Assembly: GCA_024508725.1 (NCBI GenBank) | Contig: JANINS010000003.1 | Location: 868,001-932,000, forward strand | Direction: 5' to 3' | Origin: Chitinophagaceae bacterium | GTDB lineage: Bacteria; Bacteroidota; Bacteroidia; Chitinophagales; Chitinophagaceae | DNA length: 64,000 nucleotides | Shown: piece after piece, positions 45,343 through 53,127 of the stretch | How the letters are laid out: the number at the start of each line of letters is the position of its first letter | Position numbering within the stretch: the first letter of the stretch is position 1 | Position numbers and translations under genes: made by a program | Notes under the pieces: generated by a model | Database searches by the model: none | The model's input: only the letters and a program-made list of their open reading frames with translations | What the model was told of the DNA's origin: nothing

Positions 45343-45362
45343 GAAGTGTGCGACGCAACGAA
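45343..45362 (+). repeat. Dispersed repeat, copy 6
   Basis: GAAGTGTGCGACGCAACGAA shares the TGCGACGCAACGAA core with copies 4 and 8. It is the only feature I recognise in the 222-base gap upstream of the SLC13 transporter gene. Confidence 0.75.
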
Positions 45363-45428
45363 CGATGCACAAGGAGTTGAAAGCTCAGTTCATAAAACTC
45401 ATTATCTTCATTTTCAACAATCCCCGTA

Positions 45429-46868
45429 ATGAAGAAAGGCAAACATCTTGCAGCTTTACTTGCCGGAATATTCGTGTTCATCATTGTTATTTGGTGGAAT
45501 CCATTTGGATTGAACAACACCGCTGCACAGGTTCTTGCCATCGCAGCTTTAATGATCACCTGGTGGGTGACAGAAGCTTTGCCAATGCCTGTTGTGGCTT
45601 TACTGCCCCTGATTTTATTTCCATTATCAGGCATTGCTAAGATGGAGGAAGTTGCTGCACCTTATGCAAACTCTGTAATATTTCTTTTCCTGGGTGGATT
45701 TATGATTGGTCTTGCCATTGAAAAATGGAACCTGCATAAACGTATTGCGCTGTCTATTGTTAAGCTCACGGGAACCAGTGGAAACAGGATCGTTCTTGGA
45801 TTTATTCTCGCCACTGGTTTTATGAGTATGTGGCTGAGCAATACTGCAACAACGATGATGATGTATCCTATTGCCATGAGTGTGATACAGGTAATGGAAA
45901 CTAATAGCAAAACAAAAGGGAACCTGAATAATCTTGCCGTTTGCTTGTTGCTTGCCATTGCTTATGCCAGCAATTTTGGCGGGATTGCCACCATTATTGG
46001 AACACCACCCAATGTTGCTTATGTAGCTTTTTTAGAGAAACACAATGGTTACACTTTCCAGTTTGTGGATTGGATGAAGCTGTGCATGCCGATATCATTA
46101 ATACTTCTTTTCAGTTTATACATTGTGATGACCAAACTATTGTATCCCACAAAGATCAAACATGATGATGCAGCGAAAGAGATGATCGCATTCGAGTTAA
46201 AGCAGATGGGAAGATTGTCTGTTGCTGAGAAAAGAGTAATGGTGGTATTTGCAACGACTGCCTTACTATGGATAACGAAAGACCTTGTGAATGCCGGGCA
46301 GAGTTATTTTAAACTCGACGATACAATGATCGCTGTGTTTGGTGCTGTGTTGTTATTTATGTTGCCTTCTGGTAATACAACAAGCAAGGCATTACTTGAA
46401 TGGCACGACACAAAAAACATGTCATGGGGAATTCTATTGTTATTTGGAGGAGGAATTACGCTGGCCAATCAATTAGAAAAGGCTGGTTTGATACAAAGTC
46501 TTGGACACTGGATGGCAGGTTTTGCAACAGGTGGATTGATGCTGGTGTTCATTGTAGCTGTGATATCCATATTTATCAGCGAGGTGATGAGCAATATAGC
46601 ACAGGTGATCGTCTTTGCTCCGGTTGTGGCAGGAATGGCGGAAGCTTTGAAGATCGATCCATTACAAATTGGAGTTGCTATGACGCTTGGTGCAAGTTGT
46701 GCCAGTATGTTACCAATGGGAACTCCACCAAATGCAATTGTCTTCGCCAGCGGCAGATTAAAATTAAAACACATGACCACCACAGGTCTTGTGATGAATA
46801 TTATTTCTGCTGTGTTGATCACGTTATTCTGCTGGTATTTACTTCCGGTGTTGGTGAAAGCAATTTGA
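45429..46868 (+). CDS. SLC13 (DASS) family sodium/anion symporter
   Basis: This is a polytopic inner-membrane symporter of the DASS/SLC13 family (479 residues), importing dicarboxylates, citrate or sulfate with sodium. The two substrate-binding motifs are visible as WLSNTATTMMMYPIAMS with IGTPPNVAYVAF in the first half, and ISEVMSNIAQ with MLPMGTPPNAIVFASG in the second half. The N-terminus MKKGKHLAALLAGIFVFI begins the first helix. The substrate cannot be told apart from sequence alone. It is upstream of recO, with a palindrome between them. Confidence 0.9.
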   Translation: MKKGKHLAALLAGIFVFIIVIWWNPFGLNNTAAQVLAIAALMITWWVTEALPMPVVALLPLILFPLSGIAKMEEVAAPYANSVIFLFLGGFMIGLAIEKWNLHKRIALSIVKLTGTSGNRIVLGFILATGFMSMWLSNTATTMMMYPIAMSVIQVMETNSKTKGNLNNLAVCLLLAIAYASNFGGIATIIGTPPNVAYVAFLEKHNGYTFQFVDWMKLCMPISLILLFSLYIVMTKLLYPTKIKHDDAAKEMIAFELKQMGRLSVAEKRVMVVFATTALLWITKDLVNAGQSYFKLDDTMIAVFGAVLLFMLPSGNTTSKALLEWHDTKNMSWGILLLFGGGITLANQLEKAGLIQSLGHWMAGFATGGLMLVFIVAVISIFISEVMSNIAQVIVFAPVVAGMAEALKIDPLQIGVAMTLGASCASMLPMGTPPNAIVFASGRLKLKHMTTTGLVMNIISAVLITLFCWYLLPVLVKAI

Positions 46869-46871
46869 TTT

Positions 46872-46931
46872 TTCGCACAGAGAAAAACAGAGCAAGTGCG
46901 TTTCTCTGTTATCTCCTTAGCTCTGTGCGAA
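46872..46931. repeat. Inverted repeat between the SLC13 gene and recO
   Basis: TTCGCACAGAG (46872-46882) and CTCTGTGCGAA (46921-46931) are perfectly complementary, and a second inner pair (ACAGAG with CTCTGT) is nested inside. It could end the transporter transcript and leaves little room for a separate recO promoter. Confidence 0.65.
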
Positions 46932-46952
46932 CAACTCTGTTAACTTTGGTCT

Positions 46953-47696
46953 GTGAGCCAGGTACACAAAACAAAAGGTATTGTGCTTCGTACTGTGAAG
47001 TATGGAGAAACAAGTGTGATCGCTTCTGTGTACACGGAATTATTTGGTGTGCAGAGCTACATCGTAAAGGGAGTTCGCCAAACGAATAAGAAAGGTTCAA
47101 ACAAAGCCAGCTTCTTTCAACCTGCTGCTATTTTGGAGATGGAGGTGTACAATAATGAATTCAAAAATCTTCAATTCATAAAAGATTACCAGTGGGATCA
47201 TATTTATACATCAGTGTTCTTTGATGTGGTGAAGAATGCTGTTGCCATGTACATGATAGAACTGCTGCAGCACAGCTTAAAGCAACCCGAAGCCAATCCT
47301 GAATTATTCTACCTGATCGAAGATTCATTAAAGCAATTGGATAAAGGAAGTGAAGCTTTGGCAGCTAACCTTCCACTCTACTTTACCTTACATCTTGGAA
47401 CTGAATTGGGTTTTCAAATTCAAGGTGAATACAGCAGTTCAACTCCTGTGCTTGATCTTGCAGAAGGACAATTCGTAACTGAACATCCCGATCATCAACA
47501 ATACATTGATGGAGAACTGGCAAAGATCACTTCTGAGATCAACGCCATAACTTTTTATACCGATCTGGAACAGGTAAAACTTGGCAGGAATACACGCCGG
47601 CAATTATTAGAGGCGTATCAAAAATACATACTACTGCATGTACAGGACTTTGGCGAAATGCGAAGCTGGAAAGTGTTGCAGGAAGTGTTAGGCTGA
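46953..47696 (+). CDS. recO: DNA repair protein RecO
   Basis: RecO loads RecA onto gapped single-stranded DNA with RecR. The 247-residue protein has the N-terminal OB-fold motif TKGIVLRTVKYGETSVIASVYTELFG and SYIVKGVR, then a helical domain. It begins with GTG at 46953, because no in-frame ATG precedes the conserved TKGIVLR motif. The zinc cysteines found in some RecO proteins are absent, as is usual in Bacteroidota. Its end overlaps the convergent small membrane gene by nine bases. Confidence 0.92.
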   Translation: MSQVHKTKGIVLRTVKYGETSVIASVYTELFGVQSYIVKGVRQTNKKGSNKASFFQPAAILEMEVYNNEFKNLQFIKDYQWDHIYTSVFFDVVKNAVAMYMIELLQHSLKQPEANPELFYLIEDSLKQLDKGSEALAANLPLYFTLHLGTELGFQIQGEYSSSTPVLDLAEGQFVTEHPDHQQYIDGELAKITSEINAITFYTDLEQVKLGRNTRRQLLEAYQKYILLHVQDFGEMRSWKVLQEVLG

Positions 47697-47903
47697 TTTT
47701 TTAATTTTCTGAGGAATTAAACCAGTCAGCGCATGCCATGCAAATCCAAAACAAATAATAAGTAGCGTGTACAACATCCAATCCATCGGTTCGAGAAAAC
47801 GAAAACCGATTTTACCGTTGTTGAGAGATAAATAAATGTCCAGTGTTTTGTAACCACAGAAGGTACACATTGCAGCAAGTGCAAGAAGAAAAACAGCTTT
47901 CAT
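47688..47903 (-). CDS. Small membrane protein of unknown function
   Basis: This 71-residue protein has two hydrophobic segments (VFLLALAAMCTFCGYKTLDIYL and MLYTLLIICFGFAWHALTGLI) and a basic end, PQKIKKSA. It is plausible as a real gene because it starts with ATG and lies immediately after the amidohydrolase gene on the same strand, 12 bases downstream. I do not recognise its family. Confidence 0.55.
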   Translation of the reverse strand: MKAVFLLALAAMCTFCGYKTLDIYLSLNNGKIGFRFLEPMDWMLYTLLIICFGFAWHALTGLIPQKIKKSA

Positions 47904-47915
47904 TTGGCAATAGTT

Positions 47916-49088
47916 TTAGATCAGTCGTTCACTAAAACTAAGATTTTCATCGAAATGAACAACACCCGGTGTCTTTCCTTTTTCTAAACTTCCAAGTGTT
48001 CGATTCATATCAAGGGCTTTTGCTCCGTTTAAAGTTGCCCAACTGAGGATTTCTTCTAATTCGATATCAGGAAAATACTTCCTGATCGTTTTGATCTCAT
48101 CAGCAATATTCAAACTCCAGTTGCTGGCAAGGCTGTCTGTGCCGAGAACTATGTTGCAATCGTTTTTTCTAAATAGTTCAATCGGCGGAAGAGCATCTTC
48201 AATGTATTGATTGGCATTGATGCAAAGGCAGAAAAAAAGTTGACAGTTGACGGTTGACAGTTGACGGGCAAAATCAATATCTGCCTGCTTTGTAAAAGTA
48301 TCATGTACAAGCAGGATATTTTTCGCTTCGGTGAGTTTTTCGAAGTACGATTGTAAACTTGATCTTTTTGTTGGTTGGTGATGGCTGTTGTCGATCTTCA
48401 TCAACTCATACATCCTGTTGAAATCGCCGGTTCCCTGAACGAAAAACTCATCTTCAAAAGCAGTTTCCTGGTTATGGATGGAAACAACTTTGCCTTCAAA
48501 ATACGGCTGAATGGTTTGCCAGAGATTTTCAGAGACTGAATAGGGAGCATGGGGAACAATGGAACAGTTGACGGTTGACAGTTGACGGTTGACGGTTTCG
48601 TACTGCTCAAGTAACGTTTTTGCTCTCTCAAATCTTGACTCTGCAATAGATGGCAACCATCCACTGCTTTCAATGAAATTATAATAAGCTAATCTTGCTT
48701 TTTGCTTTTGCGGAATGGTGAGTGCATTATTACAAATGTCACCAACGGCTACAATTCCATTCTGCAGCATTTCATCTTCTGCATCTGAAATAGCCCGCAA
48801 AATTTCTTCTTCCGGATGATGCCTTTCGGTAACGATCTTCCAAACAAAATCAACCAGACCTGTTTTTTCAGGGATGATACCTTTCATGTGACTTAATTCC
48901 AGGTGGCAATGGCAATTGATAAAGCCGGGTGAGATGATTCCATCGAGCTTCTGAATATCGTCTCCGGCTTCTGATGCTGAAACAATGGCTTCGATCGTGC
49001 CATCTTCTTTGGTTATGAGGACTTGTTGCTGATCAATAAATTTTCTGCCGTCGAATATCTTTTCTGCCTGGAATTTGCGGAAAGTCAT
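47916..49088 (-). CDS. Amidohydrolase family protein with in-frame heptamer arrays
   Basis: This is a metal-dependent hydrolase of the amidohydrolase superfamily, chlorohydrolase/aminofutalosine-deaminase-like branch, 390 residues. Metal and catalytic residues are intact: HCHLELSH (H60, H62), a histidine in VPHAPYS (180), one in SIHNQE (205) and the aspartate of LGTDSLASN (318). Two 28-base arrays of GTTGAC(A/G) lie in the coding sequence and give the same peptide, RQLSTVNC, at residues about 168-175 and 275-282, each just before a strand carrying active-site residues. The substrate is unknown; a deaminase of a purine-like or futalosine-like compound is most plausible. Confidence 0.88.
   Translation of the reverse strand: MTFRKFQAEKIFDGRKFIDQQQVLITKEDGTIEAIVSASEAGDDIQKLDGIISPGFINCHCHLELSHMKGIIPEKTGLVDFVWKIVTERHHPEEEILRAISDAEDEMLQNGIVAVGDICNNALTIPQKQKARLAYYNFIESSGWLPSIAESRFERAKTLLEQYETVNRQLSTVNCSIVPHAPYSVSENLWQTIQPYFEGKVVSIHNQETAFEDEFFVQGTGDFNRMYELMKIDNSHHQPTKRSSLQSYFEKLTEAKNILLVHDTFTKQADIDFARQLSTVNCQLFFCLCINANQYIEDALPPIELFRKNDCNIVLGTDSLASNWSLNIADEIKTIRKYFPDIELEEILSWATLNGAKALDMNRTLGSLEKGKTPGVVHFDENLSFSERLI
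48239..48266. repeat. Coding heptamer array, 4 units of GTTGAC(A/G)
   Basis: The plus strand reads GTTGACA GTTGACG GTTGACA GTTGACG. It lies inside the amidohydrolase gene and encodes RQLSTVNCQ on the minus strand. Confidence 0.9.
48567..48594. repeat. Coding heptamer array, second copy of 4 units
   Basis: The plus strand reads GTTGACG GTTGACA GTTGACG GTTGACG. It is in the same gene and the same codon phase as the array at 48239, encoding TVNRQLSTVNC. Confidence 0.9.
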
Positions 49089-49142
49089 GCGGTAAAGTTA
49101 AAGGGCTGAGGGGATGGTAAATGGCATAAATTTGCCCGCTGT

Positions 49143-49212
49143 AAATTCAAAAGGAAAAAGTCAAAACTGTGAACTCTCCCTTTTTGAATTTTTAATTTTG
49201 AATTTTGACTTA
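49143..49212. repeat. Imperfect inverted repeat before prfA
   Basis: AAATTCAAAAGG (49143) pairs with CCTTTTTGAATTT (about 49179) with one bulge, and GTCAAAA-like and TTTTGACTT segments pair outside it. It sits in the 212-base gap between the divergent amidohydrolase and prfA genes. Confidence 0.55.
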
Positions 49213-49227
49213 GCCGAGTAAAGTTCT

Positions 49228-49271
49228 GAACGTACAAGTGAGTGACACAACAGAAGATTCATAGTAGTGCC
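49228..49271 (+). repeat. Dispersed repeat, copy 7
   Basis: The 24-base core starting at 49228 is identical to the copy at 26161, and both are preceded by GTT(A/C)T. The tail TTCATAGTAGTGCC corresponds to TTTAATAGTAGCACC. It lies 30 bases upstream of prfA. Confidence 0.85.
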
Positions 49272-49300
49272 TCAGCCGGCTAAATAAAAAAGAAGATTTC

Positions 49301-50365
49301 ATGTTAGATCAATTAGATGCAATAAAAGCCAGATTTGAACAGGTGGGTGTGGCTTTAACAAACCCTGAGATCGTGAATAATCAAAAGGAGTTTGCGAAGA
49401 TGAGCAAGGAATATCGTGACCTGGAAAAGCTGGTGAAACCTTATGATGAATATCGTAGGGTGATGGATGATTTCAATTTTGCCAAGGAAAGCCTGAACGG
49501 AACCGACGAGGAAATGAAAGAACTGGCAAAAATGGAACTGCCTGCTTTGGAAGAAAGAAAAGAGATCCTGGAAAAAGAATTGACCCGTTTGCTGATACCG
49601 AAAGATCCGGAAGATGATAAAAATGCAGTACTGGAAATTCGTGCAGGAACCGGTGGTGATGAAGCATCATTGTTTGCCGGTGACCTGTTAGATATGTATT
49701 TACGTTACTGCTCTAAGAAAGGATGGAAAACCGCTGTGGTAAGTGAAAGTGAAGGAACGGCTGGTGGCTTTAAAGAAGTTGTGGTAGAAGTGCAGGGTGA
49801 AGATGTGTACGGAACATTGAAATTTGAAAGTGGAGTGCATCGTGTGCAAAGAGTTCCGGCTACAGAAACACAAGGTCGTGTACATACTTCTGCTGCAACA
49901 GTAGCAGTAATGCCTGAAGCGGAAGAAGTGGATTTTGAACTGAACCCTGCCGATGTAAAAATGGAAACAGCACGAAGTGGTGGTGCCGGTGGTCAGAACG
50001 TAAATAAGGTGGAAACAAAGGTGATGCTAACACACATTCCAACAGGAACAGTGGTAGTTTGCCAAACGGAAAGAAGCCAGCTTGGCAATAGGGAAAAAGC
50101 GATGACCATGCTTAGAACCAAACTATACGAAGAACAGGTGAGAAAGCATGAAGAAGAGATTGCACGTCACAGGAAAACGTTGGTGAGTACCGGTGACAGA
50201 AGTGCCAAGATCAGAACATATAATTATCCTCAGGGAAGAGTTACAGATCATAGAATTGGATTTACTGTTTACAATCTTGACTCCGTAATGAATGGCGAGA
50301 TCGATGATTTTATCGAGCAGTTGCAGATGGCAGAAAATGCTGAGAAAATGACCAAACAAAATTGA
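49301..50365 (+). CDS. prfA: Peptide chain release factor 1
   Basis: RF1 recognises UAA and UAG and triggers peptide release on the ribosome. The 354-residue protein has the N-terminal helical domain, the stop-codon tripeptide PAT at 186-188 ([20 protein letters not shown]) and the catalytic GGQ at 230-232 ([11 protein letters not shown]). The PAT motif identifies RF1 rather than RF2. The gene is single and convergent with msrB. Confidence 0.96.
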   Translation: MLDQLDAIKARFEQVGVALTNPEIVNNQKEFAKMSKEYRDLEKLVKPYDEYRRVMDDFNFAKESLNGTDEEMKELAKMELPALEERKEILEKELTRLLIPKDPEDDKNAVLEIRAGTGGDEASLFAGDLLDMYLRYCSKKGWKTAVVSESEGTAGGFKEVVVEVQGEDVYGTLKFESGVHRVQRVPATETQGRVHTSAATVAVMPEAEEVDFELNPADVKMETARSGGAGGQNVNKVETKVMLTHIPTGTVVVCQTERSQLGNREKAMTMLRTKLYEEQVRKHEEEIARHRKTLVSTGDRSAKIRTYNYPQGRVTDHRIGFTVYNLDSVMNGEIDDFIEQLQMAENAEKMTKQN

Positions 50366-50367
50366 TG

Positions 50368-50528
50368 TACCACATAGACACATAGGAACATAGCTTCCAC
50401 AATTAAGAGAAAAAGAGTATAAAAAAAGAGATAAGGAGAAACCCTCATCTCTTTTCTTTTTTATAACTCTCATTTATCTCAAAGCCCCTAGTAGAACGTT
50501 TTCTATGTCTCTACTGTGCCTATGTGGT
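50368..50528. repeat. 161-base nested palindrome between prfA and msrB
   Basis: The outer arms ACCACATAGACACATAGGAA (from 50369) and the complement of CTACTGTGCCTATGTGGT (to 50528) carry the ACCACATAGGCACA element seen upstream of lpxD. Inner arms GAGTATAAAAAAAGAGAT and ATCTCTTTTCTTTTTTATAA (about 50413-50468) form a second stem. The element fills essentially all of the gap between the convergent genes. Confidence 0.85.
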
Positions 50529-50534
50529 GAACTG

Positions 50535-51095
50535 CTACGGATTTTTCCCTTCGTATTTTTTCTCTGCTTCCTTCGCCTTCTCAAAATCCAGTACTACACC
50601 ATTGATGCAATATCTTAATCCTGTTGGTGGTGGGCCATCTTCAAACACATGTCCTAAATGAGCTTTACACCTGCCACACTGCACTTCGGTTCTTTCCATT
50701 CCATGAGTGTTATCGGGAGTGTAGATAATAGATGATTTACTGATGGCCTCATAAAAACTCGGCCAGCCACATCCACTTTCAAACTTAGTATCGCTTTTGA
50801 ACAAAGCATTACCACAGGCTGCACAATAATAAGTGCCACTGTCTTTTAATGTTTCAAACGGACTGGTAAATGGTCTTTCCGTACCTTTTTGCCGGGCGAT
50901 ATAATACACATCAGCCGGAAGTGCTTTCTTCCATTCCTCTTCCGTCATCACCACTTTCGAAGTATCCGTTCTCGAATAAACCGGGTTATTGTTCTTTTTG
51001 GTCGTATCCATTTTAGGTGTTTTATTGGTTTGAGACGTACAGCTCACCGTTGACAAAGCAAGCACAATTAATAAACTCCACTTATTCATAAACAT
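50535..51095 (-). CDS. msrB: Exported peptide-methionine (R)-S-oxide reductase
   Basis: MsrB reduces the R form of methionine sulfoxide in proteins. The 186-residue protein has a lipoprotein-type signal (MNKWSLLIVLALSTVSCTSQ) and a linker, so this copy works in the envelope. Zinc cysteines appear as YYCAACGNALF and VQCGRCKAHLGHVF, and the catalytic cysteine is in RYCINGVVL. GCGWPSFYEAI is the family motif. Two ATG codons (51095 and 51089) are possible starts. Confidence 0.93.
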   Translation of the reverse strand: MFMNKWSLLIVLALSTVSCTSQTNKTPKMDTTKKNNNPVYSRTDTSKVVMTEEEWKKALPADVYYIARQKGTERPFTSPFETLKDSGTYYCAACGNALFKSDTKFESGCGWPSFYEAISKSSIIYTPDNTHGMERTEVQCGRCKAHLGHVFEDGPPPTGLRYCINGVVLDFEKAKEAEKKYEGKNP

Positions 51096-51237
51096 ACGTG
51101 TTTGATAAAGTTACGAGCAACACCCAAGGATGGATGTGTAAGGTTTAAACGGCCTTATATTAGAATCCTTTCAACGCTGACGCTAATTAGTTGTTTATTA
51201 ATTCTTCAGCCTTATATTTGAGCCTTAGCAAGCAACA

Positions 51238-51816
51238 ATGTTTAACATTATTTTGTTCGGACCTCCGGGAAGTGGAAAAGGAACCCAAAGCGAAAGACTC
51301 ATTTCCAAATATGGTTTTAAACACCTGTCTACTGGTGATTTGCTTAGAAGCGAGATAGCCAAACAAACCCCATTGGGTATTGAAGCTAAGAATTTCATGG
51401 ACAAAGGTCATCTTGTGCCTGATGAAGTGGTGATCGGAATGATCAGCTCGGCTTTGGATAATCATCCTGATGCAAAAGGATTTCTGTTCGATGGTTTTCC
51501 AAGAACCGAAGCCCAGTCACAGGCTTTGGACAAACTCTTAAAGCTCAAGAACACGCAAATTGGTGTTGTACTGGCTTTGGATGTAACCGAAGAAGAGCTG
51601 GTAAAAAGATTACTTAATCGTGGCCTCACCAGCGGAAGAAGTGATGATACCAATGAAGAGATCATCCGTAACAGGATCGTAGAATATCATAAAAAAACAT
51701 CAGCCGTGGCTGATTACTACAAGCAATTCGATAAAGTGGTGTACGTGAAGGGTGAAGGCTCTGTAGATGAGATCTTTGATGCTTTATGCAGCGAGATCGA
51801 TCAAAGATTGTCTTAA
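51238..51816 (+). CDS. adk: Adenylate kinase
   Basis: Adenylate kinase interconverts ATP plus AMP and two ADP. The P-loop GPPGSGKGT is at residues 8-16, AMP-binding LSTGDLLRSEI follows, then FLFDGFPRTEAQ and the LID region RLLNRGLTSGRSDDTNEEIIRNR. At 192 residues it is the short form without the zinc-binding LID. It is a single gene with its own terminator. Confidence 0.97.
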   Translation: MFNIILFGPPGSGKGTQSERLISKYGFKHLSTGDLLRSEIAKQTPLGIEAKNFMDKGHLVPDEVVIGMISSALDNHPDAKGFLFDGFPRTEAQSQALDKLLKLKNTQIGVVLALDVTEEELVKRLLNRGLTSGRSDDTNEEIIRNRIVEYHKKTSAVADYYKQFDKVVYVKGEGSVDEIFDALCSEIDQRLS

Positions 51817-51844
51817 TTACATCGTAACCAATACCAACTGCCCG

Positions 51845-51872
51845 GTCCTGCAACAAGTTTGCGGGACTTTTT
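51845..51872 (+). terminator. Terminator of adk
   Basis: GTCCTGCAA (51845-51853) pairs with TTGCGGGAC (51859-51867, one G-U pair) and is followed by TTTTT. Confidence 0.85.
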
Positions 51873-51881
51873 ATTTACTTG

Positions 51882-51939
51882 CCTCGGCATTCATGCCGGG
51901 GTTCAAAAGTAGTCTTATCAATATCAGGGCTTCAGCCCT
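51882..51939. repeat. Double-hairpin element, inverted relative to the 9.5-kb copy
   Basis: CCTCGGCATTCATGCCGGGG (51882-51901) and AGGGCTTCAGCCCT (51926-51939) are two hairpins with a 24-base spacer. Reversed, their order and spacing equal the element at 9470-9526. Confidence 0.85.
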
Positions 51940-51999
51940 TTAAATGTATTGTTTTACTTTTTCAATTTTTATGCCCTTAGCTTCTTTGCTACTATTAAG

Positions 52000-52072
52000 C
52001 TTTCGTTGCGTCGCACTCTTCGGCTACAGCAGCTATACTGTACACAAACAACCGAAGCAATCTTGTACGTTC
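52000..52072 (-). repeat. Dispersed repeat, copy 8
   Basis: CTTTCGTTGCGTCGCACTCTT (52000-52020) is the exact complement of copy 4 over 21 bases. On the minus strand it continues as CTTAATAGTAGCAAAG. CTTGTACGTTC at 52062-52072 is the complement of the GAACGTACAAG start of copies 3 and 7. With the double hairpin it fills most of the 313-base gap upstream of the next gene. Confidence 0.85.
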
Positions 52073-52129
52073 GTTAATTCATTCAGCAGATTGAAGCATA
52101 CTCACTAACTTAGTTCCACAACTTATAAT

Positions 52130-52594
52130 ATGATCGCTGAAAAAGCTGCTTTTCTTCAAAACGACGTGGTTCCGAAACTTCGTTCTGCCGATCCTTCAAC
52201 ACCACCCAAATGGGGAAAGATGAGCTTTCAGCACATGGTAGAACATATGGTGCTGGTAATGAAGAATGCCAATGGCAAACTCAAAACCACCGAAATGAAA
52301 ACGCCGGCAGACCAAATACCGGCTTTTCAGCAGTTTATCATGAGCGACAAAGCTTTTCGGGAGAATACCAAATCACCCGCTTTTCCTGAAGAACCTTTGC
52401 CATTACGTTTTGAATCTGCCGACCTGGGCATCAACAAACTCGAAACAGAAATAAACGACTTCTTTAAAGTCTACAACGAAACGCCAGATCTCAAGATCAC
52501 CAATCCTGTGTTTGGCGATCTTGATTATGAACATGCGGTAACATTATTGTATAAACATGCCAATCATCACCTGAAACAATTCGGATTAATATAA
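52130..52594 (+). CDS. DUF1569/DinB-like protein
   Basis: This 154-residue cytoplasmic protein is a four-helix bundle of the DinB-like superfamily, closest to DUF1569. The histidines that could bind a metal are in MSFQHMVEHMVLVM, LDYEHAVTLLYKHANHHLKQFG. Its reaction is unknown; the superfamily includes thiol-dependent transferases. It starts at ATG 52130 and is followed by a lipoprotein gene after 10 bases, probably in the same transcript. Confidence 0.75.
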   Translation: MIAEKAAFLQNDVVPKLRSADPSTPPKWGKMSFQHMVEHMVLVMKNANGKLKTTEMKTPADQIPAFQQFIMSDKAFRENTKSPAFPEEPLPLRFESADLGINKLETEINDFFKVYNETPDLKITNPVFGDLDYEHAVTLLYKHANHHLKQFGLI

Positions 52595-52604
52595 AAACTG
52601 ATGT

Positions 52605-53078
52605 ATGAAAAACTGGACCCTCGTTTTTTTAGTGCTCATCACAGCTTGCAAATGCAATAACGGTAAAAACAAGCAAACAGCAGAAGACACCTTATTGGTG
52701 ATACCTGATACATTACTGGTGTACGATGTAAACTCCGAAGCAAAGACCATGAAGAAATACACTGAAATGCCGGACTCTGCTTTCACTGCAATAAGAGTGA
52801 TCAATGGACTGAATGAAAAATATCCTTCTGTTCAACTGCAGTTTGTTAAACAAAGCAACGATACGGTGTATGTGTCTGTTCCAAACAACCAACATCTGGC
52901 AGAGCAAATGGGCAGTGCAGGTTCTGCTGCATGGTATGCCGATGCTGTGATCAATTTAACTTCTATCCCGGGAGTGAATTATGTGAACATTGACATGCAG
53001 CGTGGCAGTCATGCAGCACCAGGAACGTTTGGAGAGAATAGTTATAAGGAGTATAGGGTGGATACGTTAGCTCGTTGA
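52605..53078 (+). CDS. Small lipoprotein of unknown function
   Basis: This 157-residue exported protein has the signal MKNWTLVFLVLITACKCNN, with the lipidation cysteine at 15. The mature part has no family I recognise. The segment QQ-less NQHLAEQMGSAGSAAWYADAVINL and NYVNIDMQRGSHAAPGTF suggests one alpha/beta domain. It lies 10 bases downstream of the DinB-like gene. Confidence 0.65.
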   Translation: MKNWTLVFLVLITACKCNNGKNKQTAEDTLLVIPDTLLVYDVNSEAKTMKKYTEMPDSAFTAIRVINGLNEKYPSVQLQFVKQSNDTVYVSVPNNQHLAEQMGSAGSAAWYADAVINLTSIPGVNYVNIDMQRGSHAAPGTFGENSYKEYRVDTLAR

Positions 53079-53127
53079 TTGTTATTGTATGAAATAAAGA
53101 GAAGTAATTTGATTGCTCTAGTTGCAT

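Noticed and set aside
46400-47089. Open frame of 229 codons overlapping the SLC13 gene and recO
   Set aside because: It has an amino acid composition rich in Cys, His and Trp, no family motif, and lies over two well supported genes in another frame.
48239-48594. CRISPR-like or regulatory repeats
   Set aside because: The heptamer arrays are translated in phase within an intact gene.
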